A stretch of 64,000 nt of DNA. Origin: Carnegiea gigantea. Taxonomy: Eukaryota; Streptophyta; Magnoliopsida; Caryophyllales; Cactaceae. This document shows, one piece after another, positions 35,552 through 47,369 of the stretch. The notes under the pieces are model-generated. The model was not told the origin of the DNA, made no database searches, and was given only the letters and a program-made list of their open reading frames with translations. The stretch covers positions 354,001 to 418,000 of the forward strand of contig JAKOGI010000360.1 in assembly GCA_029747015.1 (NCBI GenBank), read 5' to 3'. A program made the translations under genes and the position numbers. Positions within the stretch are counted from its first letter, which is position 1. Each line of letters opens with the position of its first letter.

Positions 35552-35701
35552 TTCTCTACGCTGTTCTCTTGTTTCCTCTCATCTCAGTTTTTTGGCATTG
35601 TAATGTTTTTAATGCAATATCCCTTTATTAATGCTACTTGCACCTTATGCTCTATATTACTTTTCTTGCATTACTACTGTTGCTTATGCTTTTTAATGAC
35701 G

Positions 35702-36088
35702 CCAAAAGGGGGAATAAGACCATATGGACAGATATGACCTAGCACCTAGAGGATCCCAGATATGACCTAGCACCTAGAGGATCCCTATCAGCAGATCCCT
35801 ATCAGCATTAAACGTTGTTAAGCGCGTTTAAATTTTGTCAATATGGTCACTTGGTTTGTCATCATCAAAAGGGGGAATTTGTTGATTATATTTAGTTTTG
35901 ATGATAACAAATCCAAGTGTAAAAATTTGTCCAAGTAATGTTGCTCCGAACACCTAGAGGATCCCAGATATGACCTAGCACCTAGAGGATCCCTATCAGC
36001 AGATCCCTATCAGCATTAAACGTTGTTAAGCACGTTTAAATTTTGTCAATATGGTCACTTGGTTTGTCATCATCAAAAAGGGGGAATT
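35702..36088 (+). repeat. Polypurine tracts and 208/209-bp tandem duplication (element B)
   Basis: Polypurine tracts AAAAGGGGGAA occur at about 35704, 35867 and 36076. The block starting CACCTAGAGG at 35743 repeats from 35951, 208 bp later. The duplicated block includes the polypurine tract and the first 71 bases of the LTR (35880-35950), so a truncated LTR start lies before the real 3' LTR. Inside the block a 28-bp unit (AGATATGACCTAGCACC...) is itself doubled. Confidence 0.85.
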
Positions 36089-37663
36089 TTTTGATTATAT
36101 TTAGTTTTGATGATAACAAATCCAAGTGTAAAAATTTGTCCAAGTAATGTTGCTCCGAACACGATCTCCAAACAGGCCTAACTGGTGTTTGTGATCTTTA
36201 TTGTATTAACTGGTTTGCTACATGTGAGAACAAGTCTTCTAGACAGGTTTTACTTGGTGATTCCATATTAAGTCAAGAACACCATCTCGACAGTTGATTG
36301 TAAAGCGTGTTCCTGAACTCTAGCAATGCAAAGAACAACCCCAGCAAAAAAGGTGGCCTTGGTGTTCACAGCAACTCTACAAATCTTGGACAAGATGACT
36401 GGTTCAAAACAAGAAGTCTTGGGTATATAGGTTTTATTTAATTAGACTCTTGTTAATATGCCAATATTGAAAACATCATTTTAAACACCTCTTGAACCGG
36501 TATTTGCGCTAAAGTACTTCAGAACACCAGTTGCGAACAACCCTGCAAACAGGGTGCCTAGGGTGTTTCTGAACTGCAGTGGCCATACCCGATTATTTTT
36601 GAAAATTCATTTTGGTTGGCCAAGATCTCCAGAATACTTTCTTTGAATTTCAAAATTGCTATTTTTCTGGAGAGGATAGTTCTTGAAAATATTATGGAGA
36701 TTTGCGAAAATAGGTTTGGGAGATTTGCCAAATCAAAAGATTCCTATGACTATATTTTCGGATTTGGTAAAAGCTGAAAATCTCTTTAAACCTCTTCACG
36801 GCTATGGAAGATAAGGGTTATCTTTTAAGATAACAAAATCCCTTATATTTTGGGATAAATTCATCATTAGCCGTTGGAGAATATATTTTGTTTGCAAATC
36901 ATTTTCCATACTTAGCTGATTCTTTGGTTTTTGACCGTTGGACCTTGTGTTTAAAAACCGCAGCTTTTCTCTCCCATAGACAAGCCAAGAAGCAGATAGA
37001 AAAAACTCAGACTGAAAAAGAGAAGCAACACAGCTTTCTGAAAAATCTGGAAAAAATCAGGAAACACGGTTTTCACATTAAAATTCTTGAGCTTCATTCT
37101 GAAAAGCAAAACCGTGACGAGCTGTGTTTGATTTGAGTTTTCAAACCATTGGCATAATAGGATCTTCATTGTACCTTACATCTGCTTAGTGAGAAGCACC
37201 CCCTGTAAGGTGTTTGTAACCCTGATCTTGGATCAGAAAAGTAAGTGAGTGTGTCCTAGTCGTGTGGACTTGGACGTGTCTAATCTTGCGAAGGTTGGAC
37301 GTGGTGTAACCTGTCTTTGGGAAGAAGATTATGTGGTTGTAATTTGTAACAAGGTGTGTTACATTTGTAACGTGTGAAGCCCGTTAGTGAAAGTGGTTAA
37401 ATCCTACACGAGGTAGGTCGTGGTTTTTCACACCTCAGTTGGGCTAGAGGTGTTTTCCACGTAAAAATTGTGTGTGCTTTATTTTCCGCATTTATCTTGG
37501 TGATTTTCGCATCTGCAATATTTGAGAACACCCCGTGCAAACAAGCTATCAGGGTGTTTGTCATTTGAGAACAACCTCTGTGAGGGTGTTTGTTATTTAC
37601 AACGTGAAAATCAGACACCACAATTCACCCCCCTCTTGTGGTTGTATACTCACGAACTCAAAA
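36089..37663 (+). mobile_element. 3' LTR of element B
   Basis: 1575 bp, the same length as the 5' LTR. It starts TTTTGATTA rather than TGTTGATTA and ends CTCAAAA rather than CTCAACA, so both terminal dinucleotides have mutated since insertion. Followed by the duplication TTGTG. Confidence 0.9.
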
Positions 37664-37668
37664 TTGTG
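37664..37668. repeat. Target site duplication TTGTG, right copy (element B)
   Basis: Matches 26577-26581 and marks where element A resumes. Confidence 0.9.
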
Positions 37669-39656
37669 TGTTGAGGAAAGTGTGCATGTGCTTTTTAATG
37701 AATCTAACTTGTTGAGTGAGAATGATGCACAGGAAGATGAACTTGAATTAGGTCTTGTTCGAAAAGAAGTGTTGCTCCAAGATAAACGAGGTAAGAACAC
37801 CATGGAGAAAACAACTCCTGAAGGTGTTCCTCAGAACAGCAGGCAAGATGAACACCAAACAGGGGGAAACACCGTTGAACCCTGTTCGGGACCATGTTCT
37901 TCAGGAACAGGCTTACAAACAGGTGCAGAAACAGGCTCAGGAGATGATCGTAAGCTTGATATTACGACTAGAGTAGAGCATGGGTCTGTGGATCCTCTTA
38001 CTCCACAACCATGGAAGTACCATAGTTCGCACCCCCTTGATCAAATTCTGTCTGATATTAACAGTGGAGTGCAAACTAGGTCTGAGCTTAAGAATTTCTG
38101 TGTTTTCTATGCTTTTCTCTCTAATATTGAGCCAAAGAGTGTGAATGAAGCTCTTGCAGATTCAGATTGGGTCACGGCAATGCAAGAAGAGCTCCATCAA
38201 TTTGAAAGAAACAAAGTATGGCACCTTGTACCTAAACCTGCAGAGAGAACAATCATTGGAACCAAGTGGGTGTTCCGAAACAAACTGGATGAGTCAGGAA
38301 CAGTCACTAGGAACAAGGCACGGCTGGTTGTTCAAGGGTATAATCAAGAAGAAGGGATCGATTATGAAGAAACCTTTGCACCAGTTGCTAGAATTGAGGC
38401 TATTCGAATCTTAATAGCCTTTGCAGCTCATATGGAAATCAAGCTATATCAAATGGACGTGAAAAGTGCATTCCTCAACGGATACCTTAAAGAAGAGGTG
38501 TATGTCAAACAACCCCCTGGTTTTGAAAACAGTGAATTTTCTAACCATGTTTTCAAACTTGACAAAGCTCTTTATGGCCTAAAACAAGCTCCTAGAGCTT
38601 GGTACGAATGGTTGTCAAGTTTTTTAATTGAAAATGATTTTAGAAGAGGCAAGGTAGACAATACCTTGTTTCTAAAATCTAAGGGGGAACATTTATTGAT
38701 TGTCCAAATATATGTTGATGACATTATATTTGGTGCAACTCATCATGATTTATGCAATGAATTTTCAAATATGATGAGGAGTGAGTTTGAGATGAGCATG
38801 ATGGGTGAGCTTAACTTTTTCTTAGGCTTACAAATCAAGCAAACTCCAAACGGCACCATGATCCATCAACAAAAGTATATCAAGGAGCTACTTAAGCGTT
38901 TTGGGATGGAGTTGGCCAAACCCGTAGACACTCCTATTTCTCCTTCAACCAGGTTGGTTATGGATGATGGGAGTCCCTCAGTTGAGGAGAAACTCTATAG
39001 GGGTATGATTGGGTCACTCCTATACCTAACCGCTAGTAGACCTAGATATTGTTTTTAGTGTTGGTTTATGTGCCCGTTTTCAGTCTAATCCTAAGGAAAC
39101 TCATCTTAAGGCTGTGAAACGGATACTAAGATATTTGAAACATACACCCAATTTAGCCTTATGGCATCCTAGAGGTTGCAATTTTGATCTTGTTGGATAT
39201 GCTGATGCTGACTATGCTGGATTCCTAGTTGATAGAAAGAGTACCTCAGGTATGGCTCACTTTCTTGGACCTTGTTTGGTATCTTGGGCTACCAAGAAGC
39301 AACATTCTGTTGCCATGTCCACAGCAGAAGCTGAATATGTTGCAGCAGCTTCATGTTGTGCTCAACTGTTGTGGATAAGGCAACAGCTTAAGGACTTTTG
39401 TGTTGACACTGGATGCATTCCTATTTTTTGTGATAACACAAGTGCAATTAACATTGCCAAAAATCCATGTCAACATAAAAGAACAAAGCATATTGACATT
39501 CGACATCATTTCTTGAGAGATAATGTTGAAAAGGGTTTAATCTCTATGAATTTTTGCACAACGAAAAATCAAATTGCTGATATATTTACTAAGGCACTAG
39601 CTAGAGATCAATTTGAGAGAAATAGACTGGAACTAGGGTTGGTGAGAACACCCTGA
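37669..39656 (+). pseudogene. pol: Pol of element A, 3' half (RT, RNase H)
   Basis: Continues the frame broken at 26581. It holds the linker, reverse transcriptase ([52 protein letters not shown] at 38711-38722) and RNase H ([25 protein letters not shown]), ending LELGLVRTP. One extra A near 39044 shifts the frame between RT and RNase H: the first part ends at 39058 and the rest is read from about 39114 to 39656. RNase H key residues look better preserved than in B (AEAEY against TEDEY). The apparent ORF starting at 37535 begins with GTG in B's LTR and is a chimaera. Confidence 0.85.
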
Positions 39657-39994
39657 GATACCTATTTCCAGAACATGAACTGGGTTTGGTAAGATCAACC
39701 TTTACACCCTGTTCTCTCCCCCTGTTTGCAAATCTTATTAACAACGGATGTGATTGCATACACTCGAATTGCGTGCATTTTGTCTCTACTTATCCACTTA
39801 GTGCAGCATAAGGGGATGTACTGGAGCCGCCTTAATACCATTAAGTCCAATCAAGATCAGACGGCAAAGAACAGGCATAACGAAGAGAACAGGTACGCCC
39901 CTTGGTTGCTCGATGTGTTTTCTTTCCTTCCCAAGGCACAAGCTTTTAATGCTCACACCCGTTGCAAACCGAGAAATCTTCTAAAGATTTTGGG

Positions 39995-40095
39995 TGCTCT
40001 CTCTCTCTCTCTCTTTATATGCCCTGTTCTTAGTTCTGCCGTTCATCTCGCATACAAGCAAAACCTGAAAACCCTGCAAAAACCTTAAACCCTAA
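39995..40095 (+). promoter_or_regulatory. Promoter-like block upstream of ORF3 (element A)
   Basis: A CT tract (about 39995-40013), TTTATAT just after it, and the telo-box AAACCCTAA at 40087-40095, 19 nt before the ATG at 40115. Same order and spacing as in element B. Confidence 0.5.
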
Positions 40096-40114
40096 TCTCT
40101 CTCTTCTAGCAACA

Positions 40115-41597
40115 ATGGCTCCCAACAACTCCTCTCAATCAAAAGCCCTCGTTTTTGCGTCCTCAATCCCTGCTCCCCCTCGCCCAATCCTGTACAAGCC
40201 TTTCAAATTCCTGAAAAGCTTGTCCCTACAATCAGTGGGAATGGGGATGGATGATATTCCCTTCGAGTGTAGAAGGGAATTGGTGTTCCATGTAGGGACA
40301 ATTACTTGTCCCATTAAAGTCGAGTCAGAAGGTACACTATCGGGGTCTCAAGACCAACTCTTGGAAACCTCTGAAGGGTTTAATTTTGAGCCCTGTTCTT
40401 CTGGGTTATTTCCTGACACAGCGACAGAAACAGGGGCTGCCTCTGCCGAAGGTGTGTATGTGGAGGATCTGAATGTCGACTTCCAAGGGAAGTCGAATGA
40501 GACATCAGAGGAGAGTTTACAGCAGGATTCTCTCCCTGAGGCTGAAACCCCCACTCCGATCGCTCAAACTGGAGAGAAAAGGAAAAGGGTGAAAATAGTG
40601 GCCAGGCGTAGCAGAACGCCAAGAACAAGGCCCCAACCAAGGTCTCAGCCCTCTCAAACTCCCTCTTCTCCACAATCCTCCAAGCCTTCTCGCAAATCTG
40701 CGAGAATAGCTTTTCAATCCTCTCACCGTATCTCCAAACCCTCTGCTCCTGTCATCGAGGAGATTTCCTCCTCTTCTACCGAAGGGTTTTCGAGTTCTGA
40801 CTCTGAGAACACCACCTTCAAACAGGGGTGGTGACTAGTTTTGTGCATGGGCAATGCATTAAGGTTGATGCGCCCACACTTGGGAAAATTTTGGGAGTAC
40901 CCTCCCAAGGCTTTGACGTGTATGTGAGGGAAGACAAAACAGCCCTAGAAACAGCCAGGCTCCTAGAGGTGTCCCAACGCCTCTGTCAAAACAGGGCCTG
41001 AGAACACCCCTCTCTGTTAAGAAGGGTGAAATGACCTCCCTGCACCAACTATTGTCTATGTTCACTATCAAGAACATAATTCCGCGAGGTCAAGGGCGAA
41101 ACTCAGCTGATGCCCTCGATCAATGCCTGGTGGACTTACTAGATCAGGAGGAACCAATCAACCTCCCTACAATCATGATTCGCCACATAGGGCGAATTGT
41201 GAACACCACCCGGGCCCATGATCTTGGATATGGGTTTCTGCTGACAAGGGTGTTTGAGCACCTTGGGATAGTGCTCACACGGCGAGTGGAGGCCCAAGTC
41301 GTTGATGAGATTGGGATTGACACTCTGCTCGGGTGTGGCTATGAGGTTGGCGAAGGGTCAGTCTCCAAACAGGGTCGTCGACCACCTCGACCACCTGTTT
41401 CTGGGCAACCTTCCATCAAACTTGAGGCTGTTTTTGAGGACAATGCTCGTCTCAAGGATGAGCTCTCAGCTGTCAAGGCTGCTCTTGCTGAGGAGCAAGC
41501 CCTCTCCGCCAAACGCCATGAGGAATTGCTTGCCCTTCTCTCCACTCTTGCCCCCGGCATTCCTCCTCTGCAAACGAGACCACCCCCTACAACCTGA
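40115..41597 (+). pseudogene. ORF3 (post-pol protein) of element A, deleted and frameshifted
   Basis: The N-terminal part (40115-40834) is open and keeps the ATG in AACAATGGC context, the basic KRKRVKIVARRSR segment and an acidic Ser-rich stretch. At about 40828 some 385 bp present in B are missing, with GGGG shared at the break. Then about 90 bp (40830-40918) that differ strongly from B encode a related segment. A lost A near 40989 shifts the frame again. The rest (41031-41597) has the conserved middle (MTSLHQLL, PRGQGRNSADALDQCLVDLL, GYGFLLTRVFEHLG) and C-terminal coiled coil. The protein cannot be made whole. Confidence 0.8.
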
Positions 41598-41748
41598 TTC
41601 TCTAGGCTGTTCTCTTGTCTCCTCCCATCTTCGTTTTTGGCATTGTACTGTTTTTAATGCAATATCTCCTTAATGATGCTTCTTGCACCTTATGCTCTAT
41701 ATTTCTTTTCTTGCATTCATACTGTTGTTTATGCTTTTTAATGATGCC

Positions 41749-41895
41749 AAAAGGGGGAATAAGACCATATGAATAAAACCATATGACATGCTCTATGACC
41801 TAGCACCTAGAGGATCCCTATCAGCATTAAACGTTGTTAAGCTTTTTAATTTTGTCAATATGGTCACTTGGTTTGTCATCATCAAAAAGGGGAAA
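41749..41895 (+). promoter_or_regulatory. Polypurine tracts of element A
   Basis: AAAAGGGGGAA at 41749-41759 and AAAAAGGGGAAA at 41884-41895, the second directly before the 3' LTR. Repeated tracts are a Sirevirus habit. Copies 2 and 3 keep AAAAAGGGGGAA at the LTR edge. Confidence 0.8.
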
Positions 41896-41897
41896 TT

Positions 41898-43370
41898 TGT
41901 TGATTATATTTAGTTTTGATGATAACAAATCCAAGAGTAACATATTTGTCTAAGTAATGTTGTTCCAAACAAGCTCTCCAAACAGGGCCTAATACACCGT
42001 TGTTCCTACACCGCTGTTTGTGATATTTTATTAACCTGGTGGCTAAATGTTGAGAACAAGTCTTAGGAACAGGTTCCGAGCTTCAGTGACACAAGATCAG
42101 CAAACAACACATATGGTTTAAGTCTTGAGGAACATTCAGCTACACAAGATCACCCAAGGAATCAAGGTGACCAAGGTGTTTTGGAGCAGCATATTCACTG
42201 TTGACAAGACAACTAATTCTTACAAGGAGTCTTGGTTAATTTAGTTTTTATCTTTTAGACTCTTGTTAATATGCCAATCTTGAAAGTATCATTTTTAGCA
42301 CTTCTTGAAAACGGTTTTCGAAAAGTTGCTTTGGGACACCATTTCCAAACAACCCTGCAAACAGGGTGCCTAGGGTGTTCTCAAAAACTACAGCAGCTAC
42401 ATCAGTCTTATCTGGAAATTTGCTTCAGTTGGCTACCAGATCTAAAAAGATTTGTTTTGAATTTAAAAAAAAAAAAATTTGCAAAACCGTTTTTGCTAAA
42501 GATTTCACTTGAAAGATTCTTATCCCTTATTTTTAGGTCTTGATTGAATTTGGGATAAATCAAGATTTTATTCTTTTCAAGCTAGATTACTCGGCCAAGA
42601 TATTTTAAGAAAATCTTCTCTCCTCTCTTAGCCGTTGGAAATCTTTGGTGAATCTTCTAAGCGACTAAAAATAGAGGATTTTCCCTATCTTTTGAAAAGA
42701 ATAGCCGTTGGGTTGTGCGTTTAAATATTGAAATTCTCTCTCCCATTTGACAATCCGGTTTTTACAAAGAAGTAAGAGATTCTTAGAGCTGAATTTCAAA
42801 GAGAAAAACCGTGAGAAGATTGTGCTTAACTGAGCTTTCAATTTCTTGGCATAATAGGACTTCATTGTACCTTACATCTGCTTAAGTCAGAAGCACCCCA
42901 GTAAGGTGTTTTGTACCCCTGTTCTCAGAACAGAAAGTGAGTGAGTGTGTCCTCAGTCGTGTGGACTTTGGACGTGTCCTATCTGGTGAGATTGGACGTG
43001 GTGTAACCTGTCTTAGGGAAGAAGGTTACGTGGGTTACAAGTTGTAACAAGGAGTGTTGCTTTTGTAACGTTTTCAGCCCGTTAGTGAAGTGGTTAAATC
43101 CTACACGAGGTAGGTCGTGGTTTTTCACACCTCAGTTGCGCTAGAGGTGTTTTCTACGTAAAAATTGTGTGTGCTTTATTTCCGCATTTATTACTTTGAA
43201 TTTCGCTACTGAATCAATTGAGAACAACCGCTACAAATAAGGCGTAAGGTTGTTTGTGATTTACAAACAATCTCTGCAATCAAGTGCTACGGTTGTTTGT
43301 CAATTATTAGGTAAAAATCGACCACCATAATTCACCCCCTCTTGTGGTTGTGTACTCTTGGAATTCAACA
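41898..43370 (+). mobile_element. 3' LTR of element A (triplication copy 1)
   Basis: 1473 bp, TGTTGATTATATTTAG to GGAATTCAACA, followed by CCATT (43371-43375). This is the original right end of element A. Confidence 0.9.
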
Positions 43371-45811
43371 CCATTCTTTAACATCGGTCACAAGTCATAA
43401 CAAACTTCCTCCCTTGAAGAGAGTGGGCTAATAGAAGCCCATCTGAAGGACTTTAGCAATGGTCTTTTCTAGACCAAAGTGTCAACTATAAGTTGAAGCA
43501 TGAAAATGGTGAAGGACACTATGGACCTCATCCTCCAGAAAACATTTTCTATAGATAACATCTCAACCACAACTTGTAGAGTAAAGGCTCATCCTACACA
43601 TAATATTAGCGTTGATTAAGAACTTCTTCTCTATGGTTCTGACAACCGGGGGGAAATACTTTGCACACTTTATAATTCACCAAATCAGACTATCACTGAG
43701 TGGTTTGGTGAGAAATAACAAGGAGTTGGTCATATGAGAACGAATAATCTATGGGACCTATTCCATCAGAATGGCCTTAAGACCCAAGAGGGGCAAATGA
43801 TTAGCAGTCAATTCTCTAGCTCAGCCTTGTCACAAATCTCCAAATCAAACTCTTGGAGAAGAAAATCCCATTGAATGGGGTGGGGCGTAGAGTCGGACTT
43901 CTTTTGAAGGTGCTTCAATGCGCATGATCACTAAACACAGTTACCTTAGAATTAATCAGGTATGACCGAAATTTCTCTAAGGCAAACACAACTACTAGAA
44001 ACTCCTTCTCAGTGGTAGCATAGTTCACTTAAGCCTCACCCAAAGTTTAGCTTGTATAGAAGATGTCGTATGACTTATTATCCTTCCTTTGCCCTAGAAC
44101 AACCCCCAATGCATAGTCACTAGCATCACACATAACCTAAAAGGGCTAGGGCTTGCATTATGGAAGCCAAAATCAAAGCCTCTTTCAACCTGAGAAAAGC
44201 ACTCAAACATTTCTCATTAAAGTCAAAAGGCATATCTTTAACAAGCAATTGGGTTGGATTTTGCTATTTTCAAAAAATGCTTTATGAACCGCTGGTGAAA
44301 ACTGACAAGTCCAGGAAAACTTCTCACACCCTTCATAGAATTTGGTGGTGGTAATTTATTAATCACCTCTACCTTTGCTTTGTTTACTTCAGTGTCTTTA
44401 TTGATAACAATATGCCCTAGGACTACCCCTTCTTAGACCATAAAATGGTACTTTTCCCAATTCAAGACCGAATTCATGTCCTTACATCTTTCTAATAATT
44501 TGGACAAGTTATATAAGCAACGGTCAAAAGATGTACCATACACAAAAAAATCATCCATGAAGACCTCCAAAATGTCCTTAATAAAATAAGAGAAAATGGT
44601 CATCATGCAATGTTAAAAGGTGGTAGGGGCATTGCATAGCCCAAAAATAACATCCTTCTATATACAAATGCGAATACCTACCTAGGTAGCAAAAAAGGGA
44701 AAAATGGTCTCTTCTTGGTCCCTAGGGTGAATATGGATTTGGAAAAACCTCGAATACCAATCTAGGTAGCAAAAAAAGGAGTTGTTGACCAACCTTTTAA
44801 GCATTTGGTCAATAAAGAAAAGGGAAAAGTGGTCCTTACGGGTGGCCTTGTTTAACTTTCTATAGTCAATATGCATTTACCAACCTATGACTATGTTAGT
44901 AGGAACTAACTCATTATTCTCATTCATAACAACTACAATCCCCCTTTTCATAGGCACAACATGGGTTAGGCTTACCGAATTACTATTACAAATAGGGTAG
45001 ATAATGTTGGCGTTAAGCAATTTGAGCGTTTTCTTTTTGACCACCTCTTTCATGTTCTTTGGTGTTCAATTAAGGTGATATGGTCATCTTCTATTAAAAT
45101 GCGATGCATACACACAAAAGTGTGAATTCTTTTAAGATCATCAATAGTATACCCTACTGCCTTACGATGCGATATAAGCACTCGAAGTAAAGAGCCAACT
45201 TGAAATGCACTCAGATTTACATTAACAATCATATGATATGTAGAATTAGGGCCAATAAATTCATACCTCAAATAAGAAAGGAGATGTTTTAGGTCTACCT
45301 TGGGGGCTCGTTTCTCATCAAAAGAGGGCTTATCATCATTCACTAGTTCTTCCACCTTGGCAAGGTTAGGTGGAACTTGTGGATAGGTTTCCAAAAATTG
45401 AGCACACATTGGTTCTTTGGGATTCTCATCCTTAATTGTACCATCATCCAGCATGCAATGCTCAAGAAGGTCATTAGAAATATGGTTAGTGACCTTGTCC
45501 CTCACTAAACTATTGACCACATTAACTCTATGACACTCATCAGAAATAGAAGGCGGAATAGAAGGCGATTTAGTAGCCTTGAACAACTTAAACTCCACAT
45601 GGTCATCCCCACATCAAACAATAACTCACCACTTTTCATATTAATGCTGTACTCGGCAGTGGCCAAGAAAGGCATCTCAAGAATGATTAGGGTATACGTA
45701 TCATGCTCTATCTCAAGGATCATAAAGATAACTGGCACATACAAATCTCCTATATTAATTGGGATGCCCTCTAAAACACCCACAAGGTATTTTACAGAAC
45801 GATCCACCTAG
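43371..45811 (-). pseudogene. Athila pol remnant, copy 1 (protease to integrase zinc finger)
   Basis: Minus strand, right to left: protease region (DRSVKYLVGVLEGIPINIGD, PFLATAEYSINMKSGELLF at 45807-45600); the linker before RT (45598-45050, HLLSYLRYEFIGPNSTYHMIVN, GYTIDDLKRIHTFVCMHRI); RT (HVVPMKRGIVVV, MHIDYRKLNKATRKDHF at 44876, catalytic FMDD at plus 44550-44561); RNase H (MCDASDYALGVVLGQRK near 44120); integrase zinc finger up to CDRC at 43390. Stops occur between and inside domains, for example just before MHIDYRKLN. A local repeat of CCTAGGTAGCAAAAAA (about 44679 and 44763) damages RT. Confidence 0.85.
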
Positions 45812-45999
45812 TGCAGGGGGATGATAGCAGGTCTTATCTCTCCTAAGTTCAACTTTTCACACATGGAAAGGAGCATCAAGCTCACACTTGAGCCCAAATC
45901 ACACACAATGCTCGATCAATGAACACATTACCTATCAAGCAAGAGATGGAAAAACTAACGAGATCCTTAAACTTAGTAGGAAGCTTATTTTGGATGGAA

Positions 46000-47369
46000 G
46001 CACTATACTCTTCAGCCAATGCCATAATCTCATGCTCTTTTAGCTTTCTTCTATTTGAAAAAAAATCTCCTTCAAAAGCTTAGCATAAGAGGACATTTGA
46101 GATAACACATCAGTTAACGGAATATTAATATAGAGTTGCTTTAAGACCTCTAAAAACTTCCCAAGTTGCAAATCAAGCTTAGCCTTAGCCATTCTTTGAG
46201 GGAAAGCAAAGGCAAAGTATAAGGTTTTGGGAAGTTTTTTTAAGGTGCTTAGGAAACTCATTGACAACATTCTCAACATTGTCATTCACATCGTTAGAGG
46301 GACTAGTCACATCGTTAGAGGGACTAGACGCATCTTTCTCAACGACATCATCATCACACAAGTTCACACCAGTGCTACCTCTTTGGCCCCTCGAGTTGCT
46401 TACCTCCTCTTAAAATCATGGCATTACATTGCTTCATAAGGTTAGGCTCAGGCTTACTAGGAAGTTTACTAATGGTGTAGATGAAGAGCTAGCTTGTTGG
46501 GAAATTTGAGCTTTCAACATCTTATTGTGAATAGTAAGCACATCAATCTTGGAGGCTAATTGTTTAATATACTCATTTTGCTTTTGTTGCGCTATAAACA
46601 TGCTCTCTATTATGGCCTCTGAGTTAGACTTTAGGAAGCTTGTTGTAGAAAAAAGACACCTTTGAAACCTAGGGGGTGGTTTAGCATTCATTTGAGGCAC
46701 CAAACCATTAGGCTTAAATGAGATATCAGGATAATTCCTTCAACTCGGATTATAAGCATTGGAATAACGATCATTAGTCAGTCTCGGGTTGAAGTTGTTG
46801 GTATAATTGACTTGGTCAATAGTACCTTGGGTAAAGGACTCCCGACTTAGCAATTCATAGTCAAATGGTCAATAAAACCACAAATTTCATATGAAGGGAG
46901 AGGGGGCACTTCAACTAGTAGCATTCATATTCAAATGGTCTAATCTTTGAGTCATAGCATTTTCTTTAGAAGAAAGTAAAGTAAGCATATCAACTTCTAG
47001 CTTGCCTTAAACATTCCAACCTTTTTACATCGACCTCTCTCATTGGACCATTAATAATTATTGAGAGTCATCTCTTCAATCAAATTATAGCTTCCTCCTC
47101 CATCTTATTCATTAAGATGCCTTTTGTTACCGCATCAATGGTTGACCATATGGGTTAAGTGATTTCAGTGCAGAAGGTTTGCATTATCATCCACTTTTGG
47201 AGTCTATAATGAGGGCATAACAGTAAAAAATCTTTGAACTGCTTCTAAGCCCCATAAAACGTCTCATCTTCTCTTTGAAGAAAGGGGGTAATTTGATTTC
47301 TTAAGTTTGTCGCCTTGCTAAGTGTGAAGAATTCAGCAAGAAATGTCCTAATGAGCTCTTACCAACTAG
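46000..47369 (-). pseudogene. Athila gag remnant, copy 1 (C-terminal two thirds)
   Basis: Minus strand reads FLAEFFTLSKATNLRNQI (about 47330) and REDETFYGA, the Athila capsid region; then AIIESMFIAQQKQNEYIKQLASKID (46703-46434); then FPQRMAKAKLDLQLGKFLEVLKQLYINIPLTDVLSQM (46285-46040), the C-terminal motif of Athila gag. The N-terminus is cut by the duplication junction at 47369. A 21-bp tandem doubling (CATCGTTAGAGGGACTAGT, 46289-46330) is shared with copy 2 and absent from copy 3. Confidence 0.8.

Larger units (their letters stand above)
26582..37663 (+). mobile_element. Sirevirus-type Ty1/copia element B, nested in A
   Basis: 11,082-bp plus-strand element with its own LTRs, primer site, gag, pol, third ORF and polypurine tracts. 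Its coding regions are very similar to element A's, but the LTRs differ in length and in much of their sequence (CCAAGTGTAAAAATTTG in B against CCAAGAGTAACATATTTG in A near the start). The two LTRs of B differ at about twenty positions by eye. Gag, pol and ORF3 all carry stops or indels, so B is non-autonomous now. Confidence 0.9.
21990..43370 (+). mobile_element. Sirevirus-type Ty1/copia element A
   Basis: Plus-strand element with 5' LTR 21990-23461, tRNA-Met primer site, gag, pol, a third ORF, polypurine tracts and 3' LTR 41898-43370. Without the nested element B it is about 10.3 kb. Placement in the Sirevirus lineage rests on the large gag with coiled coil and two zinc knuckles, repeated polypurine tracts and the long extra ORF after pol. 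The two LTRs differ at roughly twenty-odd positions by eye, so insertion is fairly recent. It disrupts Athila integrase. Pol was still open when B landed, since the two pol halves share one frame once B and its duplication are removed. Confidence 0.9.
41320..47369. repeat. Tandem triplication, copy 1 (6050 bp)
   Basis: Unit = end of element A ORF3 + polypurine tracts + 3' LTR + Athila segment from the integrase zinc finger to mid gag. It begins at the native ORF3 sequence GACACTCTGCTC. It ends at ACCAACTAG, where the next base run is again ACACTCTGCTC. Confidence 0.95.

Noticed and set aside
37535..39058. Long ORF that seems to start in B's 3' LTR and run into RT
   Set aside because: It starts with GTG, not ATG, and simply joins LTR sequence to element A's pol across the insertion boundary. 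Annotated as A pol from 37669.
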